Source: Rosa chinensis (lineage: Eukaryota > Streptophyta > Magnoliopsida > Rosales > Rosaceae). From it: DNA of 64,000 nucleotides. The stretch covers positions 21,553,001 to 21,617,000 of the forward strand of contig NC_037094.1 of the NCBI RefSeq assembly GCF_002994745.2, written 5' to 3'. Shown here in pieces: positions 44,560-56,637 of this stretch; position 1 is the stretch's first letter, and every line of letters starts with the position of its first letter. Below the pieces are notes generated by a model, which saw only the letters and a list, made by a program, of their open reading frames with translations, was not told the origin of the DNA and searched no databases. Position numbers and translations under genes: made by a program.

Positions 44560-44910
44560 TTCACGCCGTTACAATAGCGTTTCCTCCCCCTAATGGTGGG
44601 AAGACTATCTAGTTTGACCATTCGCAAAATATGCGTGTAAAAAAATTGGATTTATGATATTCACTAGGGATAGCGAGCCCAAACCAAATTTAGGTAAAAA
44701 AGATAACGAATTGAGATTTTTTCTCAAAATTAAAATGAGACATGGTGGATGGATAGATATTACACACCAATGCATGTCGTTTTTCTTAAACGATATTGCT
44801 CCCCTTAATGGCGGGAGGATTGTCCCATTAAAGTGACAACTCACAAATATGTGATCAATTATAATTTCCGTGTTAGGATGGTTTGCAACTGTTGTTGTAT
44901 TATACAACAA
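44560..44910 (-). pseudogene. pol: Copia-D integrase C-terminal remnant, partly duplicated
   Basis: On - it reads VSCHFNGTILPPLRG, matching Copia-A FSDCHFDETIFPPLGG. A second copy of the same small segment occurs at about 44540-44640 (CCTCCCCCTAATGGTGGGAAG on +), so the region was duplicated after deletion. Confidence 0.65.
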
Positions 44911-44957
44911 TGTAGAGTATGTATATAGATGAGTCTACATAACATAGTAATGACACA

Positions 44958-45191
44958 TTAGTCACGCCAAATCTCAAGTGGATCTTTCACCGTAAGGTAA
45001 TCATCTTTTAGGATCTTATCAAGATGATAACGCAAGAAAATCATAGGTTTCGCGGGATCTTTGCATAGATGACTTATTGTCAACTTTGATGGCATTTCCA
45101 AGGTTTTCAGCCATAAGGTGAATTTCAGCATCAAATAGTTCTTGCCAGAAATTTTAAGAGGATCAAAGTCCAATTTTGTTAGATGCATCAT
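44958..45191 (-). pseudogene. gag: Copia-D gag N-terminal remnant
   Basis: Reads MMHLTKLDFDPLKISGKNYL and later DDYLTVKDPLEIW. It aligns with Copia-A gag (KLDFVALDISGKNYLSW, DEYLTVKDPLELW) and then stops. The zinc knuckle and everything up to the integrase tail are gone. Confidence 0.85.
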
Positions 45192-45657
45192 CTTTCTATA
45201 AAGAGAAAAGATGAGATATATTAGGATCCATAATTATTAGAACAGTATGTTCTATGAAAAATTCATATATGAAACAAAGGTTTCGAAGAGTTCATAAATA
45301 TGAACAATGGATCTCATAAGGAACACAGGAGAAAAACATTCATGTGATGTCTATAGAACCATAGGTTCTAAGACTACTCGGTCAGAGGACTCGAGTCTTG
45401 AGCAATGGAACATGTAGTTCTCATTATCGTATATGAGATATAAATTTTCAACAATTATATCATATAAAAGATACATACAAATATATGTAAATGATCGCAT
45501 AAAGAAAATTGATATTCATCTAGGAGAGAAAGAAGAAAAACTCATAGATTATTAGCCTTGGTCATAAGCAACTATGTTGCACCATAAGGCTTGCGGATCA
45601 TCATGAAGTTCAAAGAAGAAGAAGAAGAAAAATAAGAGCAAATTCATGCTGATAAGG

Positions 45658-45673
45658 TGTTCTAAACTAGAGA

Positions 45674-45716
<43 letters not shown>

Positions 45717-45856
45717 GAGAAACAAAATATAGGAGGAGGTAGAAATGTGTATTTCATTCTCATTGTGCCCTTTATATAGGAGTAATGTTTACATCATAAT
45801 GACATAATTAATGAATATTTACAGTGGACAACTACATTTATATAATATTTATAACA
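45658..45856 (-). repeat. 5' LTR of Copia-D
   Basis: 199 bp. It includes a GA microsatellite (about 45679-45713) that is short in the other LTR. Confidence 0.88.
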
Positions 45857-46524
45857 TTTTTTAATTATTTTTTATTTTACTTTGTTGATTCTCTTCTTCT
45901 TCTATCTCTCACTCTCTCTCTGCCCCCACATTTTTCTTCATTTATTTAGAAGGTGGGAAACATCCCAACTTTATTTGTTTCTAAGATCGATGGTGGAATT
46001 GAAATTGAATGGAAGATTTTAATTCTATAGAAGAAAAAATTGGGTCATAGATGGTTGATGGCCCTTTGACCACAAATCACTTCAATTTATGGGTTTGATT
46101 TTGCATATGTGCATCTCTATATTCAGTTTCAAATTCTAATTATGCAAAATTTTTGAATTCCGATTACAGAAAGCTCACAGATTGCAGAAGAATGAGGAAG
46201 AAGAAGAATAGAAAAAGAGAAAGAATTAAAGGATAATATTGTCATTTTCAACTAAAAATTGAGTGAAAGGTTATATATACTCTTATCTTTAACGGAGATC
46301 TGATAGAAAATAGATAGAGGTATGAAGTTGATCAATTTTTTTAAGTCTAGGTATCTCTTTGATCACTTTTAAAATTTGGATATCATTCTGTCTAGTGTAA
46401 GAAATTTTTGACCCTAATGGTGATAAAAATATGACTATGTATCATAATTAAAAATCTATTTAATACATTCTTTCAATATAATTTTTTAAGTTATTATGAA
46501 ATTAATTAGCGACGCATTAATATG

Positions 46525-46862
46525 CACAGCCACAAAACTTGACATTAATGACAAAAGCAGTGGTCACTAAAAATAGTCAATTTGGTCACTAAATATGATT
46601 AGTGACCCAATATTGTTGGTCACTGAGTGGTCACTATAGACTCGTCACTAATTCTATTTAGTGACCAAAGTATGGTTGTTGGTCACTAAAATGAAAAGTT
46701 TTAATGACCAAGATTATTTGGTCACAAATCATGAAAGAATTAGTGACCATAAAATTCTTCACTGAATCTAACAGATCTGGTCACTAAAACACATTACCTC
46801 ATCACTAAAGCCAAAGACATGCTTATATCAGTGACCAAACCTTAAGGCCACTAAAGTTTCGT
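46525..46862. repeat. left terminus and subterminal repeats of the CACTA element
   Basis: More than fifteen copies of GGTCACTAA or its complement TTAGTGACC in about 340 bp. Confidence 0.85.
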
Positions 46863-47386
46863 TCACTAGAAAAAAAAGGGAAAAAATCAGGAATGGTCAC
46901 TGAGTTTTGACACGTTCGACACTTAACTCACTGTATTTTCAACAATATCACTTAACTCACTCAGTTTTGAAGCAGACATTCACATAACTCACTACCGTCA
47001 CCTTGGTCGTTAAATAATTGGTCACGTGCAATATAGTGAGGGATATTTTCATCCAATCAAGTTATTCCCTCCCAAATGAATAGTTTTACCTCCAAAATTT
47101 TCCCCTTAATCTATAGATTCTCATATGCTTCTTCTTAAATCATGAAAATAAAAAACTAATTCAAACTATAGATTCTCACATGTTTCTCCTTAGATCATAA
47201 AAATAAAAATAAACATGCCTTTAAACTGGCAAATTCAGTTTCCTTTTGAAGCTGTATCAAAACAAATGAAGTACAAGCTAACAGCTATGATTACAAAAAC
47301 TAAATCATAATACTAGTTGTTTCTAAGACCAGCTTCAATTGACAAAAGATAAACAAAACAAGTCCAAAATAGAAGTTTAGTTCATG

Positions 47387-47660
47387 GCTTCCAAATTCTC
47401 TTGTTGGAACCCTCCATTGGTCCTTGTTGGGCTCTTCCACTTATGTTGCTTCTTGTCACAGGCTTAGGTTTTTGTGCTACTAACTTGCTCTTCATTAACA
47501 TCCTTGTGTTAGGACATACAAATGTCTTGGAATTATGGGATGATCTGATAACAGTTTGTTGTGAACAAGACTGAGGTTGAATGTTAACTTAAGTCAGAGA
47601 TGATGATGAGATCACTGGTTGAGATAAAGCACTTGCAATATTTGAGGTTGCTGGTACCTG
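47387..47660 (-). pseudogene. MuDR-type transposase C-terminal fragment
   Basis: On - a frame reads VPATSNIASALSQPVISSSS, a stop, then SKTFVCPNTRMLMKSKLVAQ and ends NKRIWKP-stop. Ser/Gln/Lys-rich tails like this end many plant MULE proteins. Preceded on - by a plausible intron acceptor (GGTTTTTGCAG at about 47661). Confidence 0.4.
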
Positions 47661-48220
47661 CAAAAACCATACCAAAATCCCAGTTTACTTAATTGTATAT
47701 GTAGATATTTAGATACACATACGGAACAGCACTTAAGAGTATCAAACAAAAATAATCACATCCCTCACATTTATGAGAAATCACTAGATGTCACAGTAAC
47801 ACATGAGAATTCATTATGTCAACAGAATATAAGAGCAATCAGACCAACAACCACAAAGTCATCTGCTCTATATCCCTTAGAAAATATTGTAGCAATTGCT
47901 TGTGGACAGGGAAGTCCACTGAGTTCCCACCTCCTACAGGTACATGCCCACCACATTATCATCTGCAATTGTCTCACTAGCCTTAACATTTATAAACTGT
48001 TTTGTCAAATGAGTAACCACATCCTTCTTATTCTTAGGCCTACCTCCCTTGTTTCACTTTCCATTTGCCTCTCTTGAAACTTGTGCCCCATTTGAAATCT
48101 TTGCACAATAATTGCTTGTCACAGCAGGACCATCATCAATCACTTCTTCCAAGTCTTCTACCATGTTGCCAATATACTACTGGTGATCAACCTCTTTAGG
48201 AGAACCCCTGCGCTCATCCT

Positions 48221-48475
48221 CTAGCTCAGCTTCCCTTTTTTTCTTACACCTCCTCCAACAATGTAAATCTGCAATATTCTATTACTTGGCATGAACTTCA
48301 ACATATCTAACACATCTTTGTCTTCGCATATTGGTAACCAACCTTCTCCTTGAATACTTCCAGGTAACAGAAACCAGTACATAATTGGGGGTTCTCTATA
48401 ACCAAAGTCTTCAGCATAAATGTTCAAATCAGGCCATGACATTTTATCAGGATCTAATCTATCAACATACACCAC
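48221..48475 (-). pseudogene. MuDR-type transposase N-terminal (PB1-like) fragment
   Basis: The 84-residue frame MVYVDRLDPDKMSWPDLNIY, then MYWFLLPGS and ILQIYIVGGG, has the pattern of the PB1-like domain at the N-terminus of plant MuDR transposase relatives. Downstream on - at about 48010-48060 a GGRPKNKKDVV stretch is visible in another frame. The catalytic MULE domain and SWIM finger are absent between here and the C-terminal piece, so it cannot transpose by itself. The family is assigned from pattern memory and from the MULE arms around it. Confidence 0.6.
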
Positions 48476-49567
48476 CTCACCTCCCTTGTACTACCTACTA
48501 CCACTATCCAACCTATAGAACCTGCCTCCATGGTGAATCTCCATTGTAAACCAATCCGAATCTGCAAATAAGAAGAAAATGAATTGTATCTTTAATACAT
48601 CATCTCATACAATTTGTCAAAGCTTTAATTAAAAATTCCAATTGTATCTTGTCAAACAAAGCAAGCAGGAATCTTAGCTTATAAACAAGTAATCAGACAC
48701 AAACTAGTTTATAAACAAGTCTTACTGTAAGAAAATACACAAGTGAAGATAAAACAAATCCTTGTAATTAAGCAACAACATTCGTCTTTTGTTACTGCAT
48801 AAATCATGAAACAAAATATAATCCAAATTCCCAGGATACGATGCCTTGTTGGTGCACAAATCATTTGTCTTTTGTTATTGTACAAATCATGAAAAATTCG
48901 TCCAAAATCACTTCAATATATAACCCTTGTTTAAATCCATAAGAAAGGAGAAAGCTTTTTTGAACCTGAAAACCCCCACAATGAATTTGAAAAAGAGTAA
49001 AGAAAGAGGAAGAGAAACATATAATTGAGATAAGGAAAAATAAGAGATACAGATCGAAGACTATCTCTAAATCCCAAATTCCATCATTTTAAAACCCTAA
49101 CTTCAATCCCAATTCAATTTCCCCAATCCCAATTCAATTTTTGGGTATTTTAGAACTGTAACTCACGATATATCACTTAACTTGCCTTGTTGGTGGCTCT
49201 CCATTCAGTTTGAAATATCTCTACGTCTTGGGCCCTTCCGACATTACTATCGATCAAAGTTTCCAGATTCTTTTCTCTTTCTCTAGAGTGAGCTATTCCC
49301 CTTTTCGTTTTAGATTTGAGAAATTAGGTTCTAAGTCTCAGAGTAGTGTTTTGGTATACTAACGATAGAGAAACAAATAATTAGACAAAAATGACCCTTT
49401 CCGTTCAAATTTTTAATGGCACAATAAACGTCGTTAGACCGCAGTGAGTTATGTGAAAATTGGATTCAAAATTGAGTGAGTTAAGTGATATTGTTGAAAA
49501 TATAGTGAGTTAAGTGTCGAACGTGTTAAAACTTGGTGACTATTCCTGATTTTTTCCCGAAAAAAAA

Positions 49568-51060
49568 ATATATATCTCGTAAGCTTTTTTATTTTGGTCT
49601 ACTGTAATAGCTATCAAATAATAACTAGCTAAAAATAGAACTCCAATACTAATCAAACTTCTATATAATAGAAATTGTATTAGACTAAATACATTGTTAA
49701 TACAATGTATGTAAATATTGCTACAACCCAAATTTAGGAAACCGTTGAACAAATAGCGTACTAATAAAAGAGAATTGAGTGGCAAGTTGGCTAATTAATC
49801 AGCACAAGTCTCCTACCAAGAAACACTTCAGTGGCCGACCAATAGCTGCAATCCTTTATTGCCAAAAATTTGTTCTGCTATATGTTCATCGAAGAATGCA
49901 CCCTAGTATACTAGAAGCAAAAAGTCAAACAATCGAAATCAGCAAACTAGTACGCAAATCATTGAAAACATATCAAGACTAGCATGTTTAGGTCAATAAC
50001 AATATTCAATGTAAGGTATACACACACACATTAAAATGGACGCAGTTTCTATATGATAATAAAAGGGCAGCAAACATGCAGCATAAACTGACTCTACTAA
50101 CGTCGTATGTTTGTGAGATACTAATGCACAGCTAGCAAATATGTAGCACAAACTCTGAGTCTACTTTCACTGCTCTTCCCTTCCTTTTCCATCCTTGAAA
50201 CACAAATTCCACATCTTATTAGTACCCAATTGAAAATAATTAAAAACAAAACAATACAGAATTCATTTCTCAAACACAAGGAAACTGAAAATTGAAATCT
50301 TCAAGCATTTATTGAGAAAACAAAAGGCTAGAAAATCAAACAGAAAATGACCAAATATGAACTATTTCACTCTATATTTGTGCACATACTTCACAATATG
50401 CACAACACTACAATTTTTACGACATAAAATAATTTAGTAGGTTATGTCATCCTTAACATAAATTGGTATCATACAGTTGGAATTTACCGTAATAATAACA
50501 ATCGTACCAACCTGTGAATAATAAAGACCAAAGGTATACGCAATGAAAGTCTTCTACAATCATTATCATTTTACACTAAAAAGGCTTCATTTTCTAATTT
50601 TTTTATTGCAATAAACCAAACCACCATAATTTTTAGTCAAGACCAGCACATTTCTGACTTTAAAATGACAATGGTATTTTCAAGCAAAAAAAACAAAAAA
50701 AGGATGCAAACCAAATAATTTTAATGCATGCTAGAAAAAGTAACCTAGAATAGGCATGGAATGGCCTTAAAAAGCCACACGTGGGACAGGGAGATCTACA
50801 TCAGCGTCTTAGTAGAGAATTATGTCTACTAATGCCTATATTGAATAATAAGGGAAAGGTAAAAGTATACTTAAAAACTATACATGTATCAACTCGGAGA
50901 AAGTGGCAAAAAAGGGAAACAAGTAGCACTCAATAAAGCACAAAGCCCTTCGGCAAAGGAGGTCATGAAGAAGAAGAAAACTTAGACCATAGAAACAAGA
51001 TTATCATAACTAATCGTGGTTAAACACTAGAGAACTAACAAATCAGCATATGCAAAGTGA
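49568..51060. other. CACTA interior, no gene recognised
   Basis: AT-rich. A string ACACTACAATTTTTACGACA at about 50406 resembles a CACTA end but has no partner. No coding region is supported. Confidence 0.45.
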
Positions 51061-51069
51061 AAATACCTC

Positions 51070-51495
51070 ATTTGATTTGCTCAAAATAAATCCCACCAGC
51101 TGCAGTGAAGGGGTGGACATCAACCACATTAGCATTATTCAAGTTGAGACACGTACGAGTCAATACCAGACTCCAAGTTTTTCAAAAATTCCAAGTCATT
51201 GTAAAAAAGAACAGCCAATGAATTGCTAATATCATGGAAAGCCTTCCTGAGTTGATCTACACCAGATTTCAGTCCTGCAAATTCAGAAGATTGGTTTCTT
51301 TCCTTGGAGTGAGCAGTAGATAACTTTTCAAGACTTAAAACAGCTTCAAGCTTGCCAGCCTCAACAAGATCCCTTTCCCTGGAGTAGAGAAATTTCATCA
51401 GCAGATTTTGCTAGCTCATCCTGGAGACCGTTATTTCTCTCTTGAACCTCATTCAGTTCTACAAGGAGTAGCTCTACTGCTCTTTTGGATTTCCT
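51070..51495 (-). pseudogene. fragment of a long coiled-coil protein gene captured in the CACTA element
   Basis: On - the text reads VELNEVQERNNGLQDELAKS, ADEIS, then in a shifted frame SRERDLVEAGKLEAVLSLEK, LSTAHSKERN and LKSGVDQLRKAFHDISNSLA. It continues LEFLKNLESGID and, after another frame change, NANVVDVHPFTAAGG. Heptad-like Leu/Glu/Lys spacing marks a coiled coil. It resembles the C-terminal region of a large plant coiled-coil protein (perhaps the trans-Golgi tether TNO1), which I cannot confirm. Two frame changes make it a dead fragment. Confidence 0.5.
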
Positions 51496-51908
51496 AGTTT
51501 ACGAGAACAATAACACAATAAGCAAGCTTATTTACAATTATAGCCATATCTTGGGATCGACTTACATCTACTTAAGGTATATCCTCATTCCTCAACTAGC
51601 AATTACATGAGCAGAAAGAGAAAGAAATCAAGGAACAAACCTTTTACTTTGTATATAGTTCTCATGCCTACAAAATCATCAGTCTTTCCCTTAGCATCAT
51701 GTACCTAGCTCTTACAAAAAAGAAATGGACAATCAAATCAATAAATTTGTGGCTGTCCCAAGAACAAATGTTTCTTTAAATTCAATACTCAGTTCTTCAA
51801 ATAATACATATACCATGTTAGAATTAAATTAAACAATCTATACACAACATGATTCAGTCATTGGTTCTTGATAACAAACAAACTTCATTAAAAAAGAAGC
51901 ATGTACAA

Positions 51909-52803
<895 letters not shown>

Positions 52804-52811
52804 ATGTACAA

Positions 52812-53660
52812 CAAAATATAAAAAACAGAGGGCAAACAAACTGAGAAGCATTAAGAGAAAAGAAACAAAGACAAAACAATTTACTAAATTCATGACGGAG
52901 AGATATCCAATCCAAACCATATTGCAAGTTGAAATGAATTCTTTTTCAAGAAGGAAAGGCATGGCTTTTATGAAACCATGACGGAGAGATATCCAATCTA
53001 AACAATATTGCAATAGAAAACTCTAGATTAATCAATATCCAGTCAAATTGCAAAGCATTCTTATCTAATAAACCCAAATTTAACCAATTAGATGTTATGA
53101 TTGAGCTAATTCAACATCAAAATGCAACCAAGATAATCATTCACTCCAAGATCCAATAAAATCAAAGCTAAAAGAGAAGGAAAAAAACTCACAAACTTCA
53201 AGATCACTACTACAGAACTAATTCTTGCAGCTAAAACAGGCAAGAAGATCTGAGTCCCACTGGTTCCAGCCCATGAAAGAAGAGAGAACACTATGAACAG
53301 CTCAAATGAACAAAAAAAAAATCCAATAAAATTACAACAAGATATGGACGAACACCCACATTCAAATGTTAGTCGATCTCACCTTTTCCTTGTGTTTCCT
53401 CAAATTTCGTTCTAGAAGATCGTTTTGGTTTGTAGATCTTCTAGTGAAGTGGCCATATTTGATACAAATACGATGAAGAAGTTCAATTTTGGCCAGCAAA
53501 GAACAGCGCTCTTCCATGCCCATTCAAACCAGTTTGCAATTAGAACCAAAATAAAGCAAAAGACACATTGCAGACATCAATCAAACAAAAGTAGTCACAA
53601 ATCGAAAAAGAAAATGCAACCCTAGAAAACATATGAAAATGAACAAGAACAACATTATTA
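52812..53660. other. CACTA interior, no gene recognised; 85-bp direct repeat
   Basis: CATGACGGAGAGATATCCAA occurs at about 52891 and 52977 with similar sequence after each. Intron-like AT-rich DNA; it may be captured non-coding sequence of the gene at 53660-54010. Confidence 0.4.
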
Positions 53661-54010
53661 CAGACCTGATAAGCCATTTTGTCAAGGTTTCTGGCCCCAT
53701 AGAAGAGCTTCACATTGAATCCTTTATCAACATTAAACCCTGATTCAATCAGAGACCTGATCAGACTCCAGAACAGAAATTGAAACATGTTAGCAATCGA
53801 ATTCATTCTATTGCCTCGAAATTAGTGAATCCAAAATCAATTGAATGGCAACAAACTTGATTCCAGATCCTGTTGTGAAAACTAGAACCTTAAGATAATT
53901 CTCCAGCGGTTCGATCAGATCAATCTCGAAGCCTTTCCCCATGACCTGGGTTAGCTCCACAACGTCCCCCTTCTTCAACCTGCACAGCAGCTCAGCGATG
54001 GACCATGAAG
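53660..54010 (-). pseudogene. captured exons of a plant FAD/NAD(P)-binding oxidoreductase
   Basis: Exon-like piece 1 on - (about 54000-53865) reads SIAELLCRLKKGDVVELTQV, MGKGFEIDLIEPLENYLKVL and VFTTGSGI. Piece 2 (about 53770-53668) reads SLIRSLIESGFNVDKGFNVK and LFYGARNLDKMAYQ. Together they match the NAD(P)H-binding half of ferredoxin reductase-like proteins such as Arabidopsis At1g15140 (family from memory). The TGSGI and YGAR motifs contact nucleotide in this fold. Intron-like DNA separates the pieces, so genomic DNA rather than cDNA was captured. The flavin domain and the rest are missing. Confidence 0.7.
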
Positions 54011-54228
54011 CAAAAGGGTTCTGTTCGCGAGAAGAGGAGTGAGGGAAAAGCACGATAAAGAGAAGAGGACGGTGAACTAGGGATTATATTTTTTATTTTT
54101 TGGGTATAAATTATGTGAGACTTAAAATGGCGGTTTTGAATGCCGCGCTCGTAAAAGAACTTGGTTTTTAATTTTGAAACTAACCCGCCTACTCTAAGAT
54201 TTAAGAGAAAATTCCCTCCATCTAGCTG

Positions 54229-54439
54229 CAATGTTTTGGTCACTGTTGCAAAATCATGTGTTATAAAGTCTAAGAAACATCAGTGACCCAACATAAATGG
54301 TCACTAGTACTAAAACATTTGGTCATTAAAAGTGTTAGTGACCAGCTAGTACTAGTAGTCACTAATTCAATACTATTTGTGACCAACATTGATATGGTCA
54401 CTGACAATTTGGTCACTAATGCCAGAATTTGTTGTAGTG
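54229..54439. repeat. right terminus and subterminal repeats of the CACTA element
   Basis: About ten GGTCACT(A/G)/AGTGACC motifs, ending TTTGTTGTAGTG at 54439. Confidence 0.85.
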
Positions 54440-54442
54440 ATG

Positions 54443-54830
54443 ATAATTTCTAATTATATCCTCTTTCCCACATCAAGAAGGCTAACCCATTCAAAGAATG
54501 TGAACCTAGTCCAAACTCCAATATTCCATCACTTTTGGCTAGAGGAATGAAAAATATTTGATTGGTGACTTGAGTCCAACTTGATGTTTGTTCCCTATTA
54601 CAGAAGTGTTCGCCCATGGATGTGAATGAATTAGGCAAAAGATTTATCTTATTCAAATTTTATATTCACTTGTTGAGCTCAATCTTCATAAATTGGTGAG
54701 TGATTTAGGTTTAGGGAGAATCTATTTGTACGTTTTCCCCTTTGGAATGATAAATATGTGATCTAAGTGCTATAGCTATGCTTGTTTATTGTGCAGTCAA
54801 TCCTTACAAGGGTCATTATATATATCAAAA
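54443..54830. other. intergenic stretch, nothing recognised
   Basis: A short - strand frame (54450-54656) has no family features. Confidence 0.45.
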
Positions 54831-55086
54831 TGTTAGATCAAAAGTGGACTCATCACAAGTTATCCTAAAGCAACTAGGAAACCATCAAATACATTAAATC
54901 GAGTACAACATGGATCTGGAAAAGAATCAACCTAGATATCCAATGTGATAGTGTATTTATCATTGGATTAGGAATCCATTAATTGGACTACAAGAAAGTC
55001 CTAAACTGTGATGCATTAGGTATCTAAGATACAAGTCTTGTTCCATAAGGAAAACCTTTATGGGAGGATTCCTAGGACTTGAACTT

Positions 55087-55096
55087 GTATAAATAA
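55087..55096 (+). promoter_or_regulatory. TATA box in the Copia-E LTR
   Basis: GTATAAATAAG in the 5' LTR; the same sequence is in the 3' LTR near 61704. Transcription should start about 30 bp downstream. Confidence 0.65.
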
Positions 55097-55221
55097 GAGG
55101 TTAGGGTCCCTGTTATCACTACCGTCTACAAGCATTGTGTTCTGCCCATTTAGAAGCTACAGTTGGTGAATAGCAGAAGACTTCAACCTCGCCTTCATCT
55201 TTTGTTTCTGCAGCTGCTACG

Positions 55222-55246
55222 ATGGCTTCAACCTTGGACGTCAATG
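55222..55246 (+). other. putative gag exon 1 of Copia-E, inside the LTR
   Basis: A 25-nt segment ATGGCTTCAACC... encodes MASTLDVN plus one base and ends at GTATGT, a good donor. Spliced to the acceptor TTGCTCTTTAG at 56637, the codon GGA is rebuilt and the protein continues G-I-P-T-V-T-L in frame. The 3' LTR keeps the same ATG and donor. Inferred from sequence only. Confidence 0.6.
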
Positions 55247-56637
55247 GTATGTGTTTTGGTCTTTTGATAGTGGAGTTGAACATGTATTTGTGTGAGTTTG
55301 ATTGTAAATAAGTTATACAATTGGTATCAGAGCTTAGGCTCACAAAAATTGTTCTTCAGTTTATTTCGATGTAAAAATCGTTTTAGGTTTTCAAAAAAAA
55401 AAAAAAATTTCTTTGCAATAAAACGGCCACGTTTTGGCCATCTTCAGAAAATCCTTCAAGGCTCAAGTCACAGCATGTGCTGATCCAAGCTCATACCCAG
55501 CCCGAAAACTTTTCCTTCAGAAACTAAAGAAGATGACCGTTATTTTACAACGGTCATCTGAATTAAGTGGGTTTTCTGGGTTTTGGAATCAGAAGCACAA
55601 AGGATGATTCATCCTTATGGGAATTTAAAACCCTTATGCTGTCGAATCAAGATGCCAAAAAGGACGTTTTGCTGCACTCTGGTTCTTGAATTCATGCTTC
55701 CGCGAAAGATTTTCTGCAACAAAAATTGGGAAAATTGCAAAGATTAGGTTTTTACAGAAAACTCAATTTTCGATTCAATTTGTTTTGTTGATTGATGAGC
55801 ACAAGAACCCTAGTAGCATTCCCGGCATGCGCATAGGCTAGAGTAGATGGTGACCGGATGAAATTTAAATTTCTTGGATGTTTTTGTGTTCTTGTGAAAT
55901 CGACATTGTGCTTGCATATTTGTGTTGGTTGTGTTTTGTGATTGATATGCATGTTTAATATGAATTCTTGAGGCTATTGTATCTGTGAATCACGATATAA
56001 CAATGCATACAGAAAACTCCCAAAATTTTAGGCATTGTTAAAATTTTGACAGGTACAAAGAGCTTAGTTCTTATAAGGATTATTAATCCGGATAGAAAAT
56101 CAAGTTTTCAAGCTCAATTTGGTTTGTGTTTTCTGAAGGTTTGAATGAACATATTGCACAAAGCATTCTTCATTAATTCATGCAGCAAACCTTAAGTTAA
56201 CAAACCAGAAAGTTGTATCTTGTATTTTAAAATTATGCATATAATTTTGCTTCCAAAGAAGTAGTACAGTATGATTTTAGAATGCATGCATATAGCAATA
56301 TGCATATATGTTCTTTTCAAATATGGATACTTAGAATTCAAATTTCTGTCTAAAGATGTGATTTGTGTTCTTTGGATAACTTGGATTGAATAAATGTGGC
56401 ATGTTGATTTGGAATCTTCAGTATATTATGTCTTCTGCTCAAAAGTGTTGCATGATATTAATTTTGGTTAAAAGGGCTATTAATGTGTGACATTGCTTGT
56501 GTGTTGTTTTTGTTTTCTGTTTGCATTGTTTTTTTTTATATTGCTTGAAGTTACAAAAAAACATAAAACTTAAAATTTTAAGAACTTTACAGATGGAAAA
56601 CTCACCAAAAAAAAAAAAAAATTGTTTTGCTCTTTAG
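55247..56637 (+). other. putative leader intron of Copia-E
   Basis: 1391 nt from GTATGT to TTTTGCTCTTTAG. It contains the end of the LTR, the primer-binding site and the leader. The acceptor sequence TTTTGCTC(T/C)TTAG is shared with Copia-B. Confidence 0.55.
55322..55333 (+). other. primer-binding site of Copia-E (tRNA-iMet)
   Basis: TGGTATCAGAGC, an exact complement of the initiator tRNA-Met 3' end, two bases after the LTR. Confidence 0.95.

Larger units (their letters stand above)
42962..45856 (-). mobile_element. Copia-D: internally deleted relative of Copia-A
   Basis: LTR-like repeats at 42962-43137 and 45658-45856 are flanked by TTTTT on both sides (42957-42961 and 45857-45861). On -, the LTR starts TGTTATAAATATTATATAAA. 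On - the internal region starts with CCTTATCAGCATG and ends GTGGACATCCAAGGGAGAG, as in Copia-A. At 2.9 kb instead of 6.6 kb most of pol is missing; gag N-terminal and integrase-linker pieces remain. Confidence 0.88.
42711..46430. mobile_element. MULE-type element split by Copia-D
   Basis: Inverted arms of about 200 bp face each other. The left has TTTTTATCACCACTAGGGTC and tandem AAAATGATACC(T/A)AA units. The right, reversed, has ATTTTTATCACCATTAGGGTC. No 9-bp duplication could be fixed. The 2.9-kb Copia-D insertion fills most of it; the rest (45862-46240) is non-coding. Confidence 0.68.
46878..49558 (-). mobile_element. MuDR-derived MULE nested in the CACTA element
   Basis: Inverted arms of about 135 bp start GGGAAAAAATCAGGAAT and contain CACGTTCGACACTTAACTCA and ATTTTCAACAATATCACTTA. 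The 9-bp duplication GAAAAAAAA (46869-46877 and 49559-49567) is identical on both sides. The interior on - keeps N-terminal and C-terminal pieces of a MuDR-type protein but lacks the central transposase domain. Confidence 0.87.
54831..55319 (+). repeat. 5' LTR of Copia-E
   Basis: 489 bp. TTGTATAAATAAGAGG at about 55086-55100 is a strong TATA box, about 130 bp upstream of the mini-exon ATG. Confidence 0.96.

Noticed and set aside
50406..50470. CACTACAATTTTTACGACAT, which resembles a CACTA terminus
   Set aside because: No inverted partner, no subterminal repeats of its own and no 3-bp duplication that could be placed.
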